DNA of 64,000 bases, from the NCBI GenBank assembly GCA_951230915.1, contig OX579639.1:21080001-21144000 (forward strand), read 5' to 3'. Under the pieces are notes generated by a model. That model searched no databases, was not told where the DNA came from, and worked only from the letters and a program-made list of their open reading frames with translations. This document shows positions 59,070 through 64,000 of the stretch, in pieces. A program made the translations under genes and the position numbers. The stretch comes from Antitrichia curtipendula (Eukaryota; Streptophyta; Bryopsida; Hypnales; Leucodontaceae). Numbering within the stretch: the first letter of the stretch is position 1; every line of letters starts with the position of its first letter.

Positions 59070-59117
<48 letters not shown>

Positions 59118-59119
<2 letters not shown>

Positions 59120-60560
59120 TACTTGTTTGAAAAAAAAGATTGACAAAGATTTATGAATGACCAAACTTTTTGTCAACTTTACATTATTTTGCTTAAAATT
59201 ACCCATATCATATTTGATATTGGTCTATGCAAGTCAAAAATGAATTTCAAATTAATTATGTTATCTCCTTGAATAAAGATTTATACCTCAAATTAATTAG
59301 TTAGATTGATTTGTTTATTTGATATGCTCATATCTAAGAACCCGTGAGTCCCTTGGTTGCATTCTTAGTTCCATTGCAAAGCTCTCCGTAAGGAGGGGTG
59401 AATGGACTTTGTTTTGTGGCATTTGAACCTACGATGTGAACGTTGTTGACTTTCAAAGTTTTTACGAATTAAAAAAATTGAATTAAATTACCATTTATTT
59501 TGGAAAAAACATATTTTTTAGATCGCATGTCCAAATGCCACAAAACAAAGCCCTTGCACTCATTCATTCATAAATTTTTCTATTATAATCAAAGAATGAA
59601 ATCTCTCATACCACAATAAAGTCCTTGCATTCATTTTTTCATAAAAAAAAATGAATTTTAAATTTTTTATAAATAAAATAGATTAAAAAATTATTTTAAT
59701 TTATTTTAATTATTTAATTTTATTATTGTGGCAATGACATAGAGCATACTAGTCTATACATTAAAGTAGGTTGTTTGTTTGCATAATTTGTTTTGTTTTG
59801 TTTGTTATGGTGAGACCTTGGAACCATGCATCCCTCAATGACATTCTTGGTACTATAAAAAACCCTTCTTTGAGGCAGGTTGCACGGACTTTGTTTTGTG
59901 GCGTTCTTACTCATGGCAAAAAAGATATTGAATTTTAAAGTTTTTATGAATCAAATTTTTGAAAATTACTTTTATTTTACTTTTATTATACTGCGGCAAC
60001 ATCACATGGTTCTTTTTAACGAAGTCTACTTCACTTCTCTTTTTCTTTATTCATTATTCTTTTCCCTTGATTTTTGTTGTTGTTTTGAACCAAGCCTCGT
60101 GAGAGTTGTATCAATTGCACAAGTTATTGTGCATCAGTAATATGTTGAAGGTACTTGAGTAGATTTTGAGAATTTGTGCTCCTTTTTGACAAAATCCTCC
60201 CATTTGTTCATGACAAAGAATTGGGGTTCCATTGCAACAAAATCTTGAACTCATGACAATCCTTGCAGAGTCACATTCTCAACCTAGAGCATTCCTGGCT
60301 TGCTTCATGCCTTCAGAGCCGGCTTAAGGTGGAAGCACCCAAAACCGTCACTTTAAGGAATTCAGCATACTTGGAGGCATCATTTCAAAAAAATAAAAAA
60401 TTTCTGATGTTAGCGAGAGAAAATCATGAATATTCAAAAAAAAAATTAGATTTTTCGGATGTCATATGTAATTTCTATGATTTTTCAAAGTTGTGGGTCT
60501 CTAGATCACTGGAACCATCATGTAGGTGCACCCAAAACTGAACCCTGCGGAAATCAGCTC
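59118..60560. other. AT-rich DNA with a diverged repeated block, no gene
   Basis: A block ending GGACTTTGTTTTGTGGC occurs at about 59340-59425 and again at about 59812-59905, with related inverted pieces (CCACAAAACAAAG) near 59537. The remainder shows nothing recognisable; composition rises after 60250. Confidence 0.45.
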
Positions 60561-60582
60561 TTAACCCCAAAGGGACCCTGCG
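60561..60582. repeat. Probable left terminus of the piggyBac-like element
   Basis: TTAA (60561-60564) is followed by CCCCAAAGGGACCCTGCGG, closely resembling the CCCCTAAAGGACC ends of the non-coding TTAA elements in this window. The next TGTCCGC block recalls the GTCCC-rich subterminal DNA of family C. It lies about 1.1 kb before the transposase frame; the right end is outside the window. Confidence 0.55.
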
Positions 60583-61040
60583 GACACATTCTGTCCGCTG
60601 CCTTTTTTCAGAGTGCGTTGACGGAACATCGGTGCTTAATTTGGGTTTTTTTTTCTCTAGGATATTGTTATACTTCGGGTTCTTGAAATGTTGACATTTG
60701 CTGATTCTTAGGGTGACGTGTCCTTCAATTGAGGGGGCCACACGAGCATGAGGTGGTCCCTATGCAGGCAGGTCACGTTGAGTTGCCAGCTCATCTTTTC
60801 TTGTCCAACTCAGTTTTGGGGCGGGTCAGAGCCGGGTGGGTAAGTCGGGACCCGAAGAAAAAAGCCGTTGGCAGCCGCGGTCCTCCTTTGCGGACATACC
60901 TGTGTTCCCGCCATGTCCGTGCATCTTCTTCACACTCAAGGGATTGCTGAGAAATGGGCTGAACTAGTATAGGATGAGGAGATATGATTTTCAAGAGTAC
61001 ATCTTATCTAGCTTACACAAGCGAGCTTTGGATGCGGGTG

Positions 61041-61120
61041 AGTACAACTGAGAGGCGAGAGTGGAATTTGGGAGGGAGCTAGTACAACTCAAAGGAAAGA
61101 GTGGAATTTGGGAGGGAGCT
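61041..61120. repeat. 40-bp tandem duplication upstream of the transposase
   Basis: AGTACAACTGAGAGGCGAGA plus GTGGAATTTGGGAGGGAGCT is repeated once immediately downstream with a few substitutions. It sits between the putative element end and the coding region and could be promoter or 5'UTR DNA. Confidence 0.85.
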
Positions 61121-62112
61121 ATTCCGTTGCCCTAGCGATGGAGACCGCGCGGAGCGAGAGGCGTCGACTTGCACGAGGTCGCGATCGTGGCCGCCATTGT
61201 GCTTCCTTACTGACGATGAAGGCTGGTAGTGGGGTTAGGGTTTATAGGGTTTTAAATTTTGTTTTCGCGCTCCACTACTTGCAATCGTTGCAATTCCGTT
61301 TTGTGCTGTACGCGATTTGGTGCAGAGTGGGAGGCAGGATGGCGAGGTCTTGCTGCAATTCGTCTCTACAAATTCAACCCTCGCAGTCGAAAGCAGCATG
61401 GATTATTTGCGTCTGGCTGCTTGAGATTCAAGCCAATTCAGAGCAAGGTGCTGCAATTATCGATTGCTTGAATACCACTCACTTGCTGGCGCAACCCCGA
61501 CTCATTACGAGATTGCCGCTTCCAGAGGTGTTGGAGGCAACTCACTTGAGGATCCTGTTTTACCACAACGTTGCACACATACTGGGGTGGAGGAGTAAGA
61601 GAGACTTCCCCGACAAACTTTTCGACGTTGTGAGGGCAAATTGGCCGGACAACAATGTCCTTGCAGATGACGACGAAGGAAGCTGCGCGCTACGCAGCTC
61701 AAAAGAGGCTCCTCGTGCGATCACCGACGTCGAAGCGGAGGATGAAGAGGCAGGAGCAAGAGGTGCGATTGAACGAGCCAGCAACCCACATGTTCGGATT
61801 GCAGGGAGATGGGCCGCTCAGTCCACCCTTGTCTCCAATGGCTTGCGCATCAACAAACCCAGCGACTGCCTCCTCACCCGTCATGTGCCCCCTCACAAAC
61901 CGGCGGAGGTTGGACTTGCTACCGCTGAGGATGTTGCAGAGATCAGACGAGAAGCAAGGACTTCTGTCTCTGTCGGGAGTGTCGAATCCACCGGACGTTG
62001 TGCTGAACGTCATCGCCGGAGCAGAGAATTCGACAGAGCTGAGTTCAAGGATGTCGCAAGAGGGGGGGCTGACATGGGCCAAGACACTGCTGCTCGAGGT
62101 GACGGAAATTAG
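61108..62112 (+). CDS. Open frame of 334 codons in the 5' part of the piggyBac-like element, uncertain
   Basis: This frame overlaps the transposase frame (open from 61634) in another phase for about 480 bp. The part up to about 61655 could be a genuine 5' exon or separate small gene: it reads like ordinary protein (for example RLPLPEVLEATHLRILFYHN). The overlapping part more likely stays open by GC richness, because the other frame there has a more transposase-like basic composition. A TCCTTGCAG acceptor-like site just before 61667 would allow splicing of this upstream part to the transposase. No domain recognised. Confidence 0.25.
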   Translation: MGGSYSVALAMETARSERRRLARGRDRGRHCASLLTMKAGSGVRVYRVLNFVFALHYLQSLQFRFVLYAIWCRVGGRMARSCCNSSLQIQPSQSKAAWIICVWLLEIQANSEQGAAIIDCLNTTHLLAQPRLITRLPLPEVLEATHLRILFYHNVAHILGWRSKRDFPDKLFDVVRANWPDNNVLADDDEGSCALRSSKEAPRAITDVEAEDEEAGARGAIERASNPHVRIAGRWAAQSTLVSNGLRINKPSDCLLTRHVPPHKPAEVGLATAEDVAEIRREARTSVSVGSVESTGRCAERHRRSREFDRAEFKDVARGGADMGQDTAARGDGN

Positions 62113-64000
62113 AGACCTTCCGCTTGGTGGGATTGGCGAGAGTGAAGGTCAAGGAGGGCGATCTGGGCGGGGAAGGGGAAGGGGAAGGGGGAAGGGGAGG
62201 AAAGACAAGAACGATGGAGGTGGGAGGAGAATTTTGCCTATGGACCAGACCAATAGTCGGGTGACTAGAGCTGCGGGACTGCAAAGAGGCAAGGTGGTGA
62301 TTGCCGATGGTATCGTCTCAGGCGACCCTCGGGGAGATTTGCAATTCTTTGCTACGCCTACTAGGGTGAAACGGCGGGAGTCTAGTCGCTGTTCGAGGGC
62401 ATCCAAGTCCGCGAGCTTCATGTTTCGCATGCAAGAAGGGAAACATGACTTTCCAAGCTTGCTGGCAGAAGACATTGCTGGAGAATTACCAAATTCACTG
62501 GAGACGTTTGCTTGTGAAGAGACGCAAAGGCCGCTGACCATTGAGGGGACGGAGAGTTTGGTAACCGCTAGGGACACGCAAACCCCGGCAGACTGCAAGG
62601 AGACGCCAGGTTCGGGTTGTGAGAGCACCAACCGCCTCAGATCAATCAAACAAGGGAAACATATCTTAGTCGAAGAAGATGATTCCGGTGAGAGAAGGCC
62701 CCGTCGACACAGCCTTGACTAGTATAACAGCTGCAACGACAGGGGAGGATGTGTACATCTCGATGCTGGTGACGACGTCAACATAGCATTGGCGTTGCCA
62801 GTTGATGATCGTGTCGTGACCCACGTCTGGGTTCCGCGCATTGTATTGGGGCTCAATCCAAGTGCTGCACCGGATAACATGCTATTGGGCGAGGTGGTGA
62901 GAGAATTTGAACATGTAATTACCCATGCATTGATGTACAAGATTGACTTTCGAGGGGTGCTTGGAATTATTGTAGTGCGGAAGGAGGACTGTGTACCTGC
63001 TGTTGAAGGGGACAAGTCCGTCGCAGCATTGAGGGCGAAGGAGGCCATGAACGAGTCGATGCTGCTCAGCCAAGCAAGTACATATACGTTGGACCTACCA
63101 TCTTACCTCGTGGGTGGAGCAGAGGAAGGCGATGATGAAGCGGAAGCGGACCCGGACTGGGAGGACGACTATCACAATGGGAACACCGGTTCTGATTCAG
63201 GTAACTCCGACTAGCTGCTATCGGACGATGGGAGTGAACCTGAGGTTGTGGAGGACAGTGTACCTAGTGCTCCTGATTTAGAGTTCGAGTCTTTTGGTTT
63301 CTCGCACCGTTACTCCGCAGAGCATTGGGAGGACTTGAGCGGGTCATTGCTACCTAGTCGTTGTCTTTTCATAGGGTCGACTCCAGGGCCGGTTTGTCTT
63401 CACAATCGGCATCCAGTGGCTATACATAAGTTCTTTGAACCGTACTGGCCACTGGAAATGCTGCAGCGTATTTGTGTCCATACTAATCTATATGCGACCC
63501 AACCCAGATATACGAATCCTACAAAGACTAATGGGGGTTTAGCTTGGTCTGATGTCTCACCTAGGGAAATTCGCTGCTGGTTAGGGATTTGCATTTACAT
63601 GGGGCTTAGGAAGCAACCGAAGACACGTTTATATTGGGATCATAGGTCGTTCTTTGGTTGTCCGCTGATTATAGGAGCCATGCGTAGAGCTCGTTTTGAA
63701 GACATATGCCGATGCATACACCTAGTTGACAATTCTACCCTAATTATAGACAAATCCGATGTCCAGTACGACAAAATAGCTAAGGTACGCTAGCTGATTG
63801 AGAGGTTTGTTGAAATTAGTAAAGAACTTTACAATTGTGAACGTCACATTTGCGTGGATGAGATTATGATCCCCCACCGAGGTAGGAGATGTGCCATAAA
63901 ACAATACATGCCAGCCAAACCTGTGAAATATGGAATTAAAGTTTGGTGTTGTGCAAACAGTAAGTCCCGTTATGTCTATGACTTAGAAGTGTATACAGGA
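61634..64000 (+). pseudogene. piggyBac-like transposase (DDE_Tnp_1_7), broken by three TAG codons, runs off the edge
   Basis: One reading frame is open from 61634 to the window end except for TAG at 62720-62722, 63212-63214 and 63791-63793. A likely start is ATG 61667 (MTTKEAARYAAQKR). The N-terminal part is disordered, with a Gly/Arg-rich run near 62150-62210 and acidic stretches. From about 63400 it shows the piggyBac transposase domain: HKFFEPYWPLEMLQRICVHT, the SDVSPREIRCWLGICIYMGL stretch, and RARFEDICRCIHLVDNST. After the last TAG come CVDEIMIPHRGR, then KQYMPAKPVKYGIKVW and LEVYTG. The Asp of CVDE (63857-63859) corresponds to the first catalytic aspartate of the family; the others lie beyond the window. 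The enzyme class excises and integrates DNA at TTAA. This copy cannot make a full protein unless the stops are suppressed or spliced out, but related intact copies may act on the TTAA elements nearby. Confidence 0.85.

Noticed and set aside
62149..62649. Minus-strand frames of 127 and 166 codons over the transposase region
   Set aside because: They are antisense to the long transposase frame, and the Pro/Ser-rich low-complexity part is the complement of its Gly/Arg-rich run.
62720..63793. Stop-codon reassignment (TAG read as glutamine)
   Set aside because: All three stops in the transposase frame are TAG, as reassignment would give. But the 143-residue gene ends in TAG, the other genes use TGA and TAA, and decay of a transposon copy is simpler.

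Overview
The window reads as nuclear DNA of a land plant. It is mostly AT-rich, repeat-packed DNA, with a few GC-richer islands that hold intron-containing genes with canonical GT-AG introns. The Rho-of-plants (ROP) GTPase, a secreted DUF3455-type protein, and a piggyBac-type transposase in the same stretch make me favour a bryophyte, possibly a liverwort. That placement is inference, and I cannot name the species.

Four loci look like genes, plus one tRNA. A tRNA-Pro(AGG) lies at 8163-8234 (-). A four-exon gene at 16281-18393 (+) encodes a 339-residue secreted protein with two DUF3455-like halves. A seven-exon gene at 38815-40655 (+) encodes a complete 196-residue ROP/RAC GTPase. An uninterrupted 143-codon frame at 55497-55928 (-) encodes an acidic protein with one C-terminal membrane segment. 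A short two-exon gene or gene remnant of unknown family sits at 30647-31164 (-). The right edge (about 60561-64000) is the front part of a piggyBac-like element whose transposase frame is broken by three in-frame TAG codons.

Most of the rest is non-autonomous mobile DNA. The dominant group is flanked by TTAA and starts CCCCTAAAGG(ACC). It includes a roughly 940 bp family with four full copies, related 937, 587 and 570 bp elements, and several fragments. These elements are inserted into other repeats and into each other, always at TTAA, and related repeats elsewhere in the window show the unoccupied sites. The broken piggyBac copy starts with the same kind of end, so the window seems to show a plant piggyBac transposase family together with the non-coding elements it mobilises. 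Other classes are foldback elements with CACTA ends and 3-bp target duplications (six copies), two hAT-like elements with 8-bp duplications, TIR elements starting AAGGTAAACTAG, and several minisatellites. One satellite at 36.8-37.7 kb alternates 99- and 111-bp units (210-bp higher-order period).

Layout: 0-15 kb TE-rich with the tRNA island; 15-19 kb DUF3455 gene; 19-37.7 kb nested repeats, large modular repeat copies and minisatellites; 37.7-42 kb ROP gene island; 42-54 kb nested repeats, including inverted copies of the modules at 19-37 kb; 54-57 kb tail-anchored protein gene; 57-60.5 kb AT-rich DNA; 60.5-64 kb piggyBac element running off the edge. All repeat boundaries were read by eye, so positions may be off by a few bases and identities were not computed.
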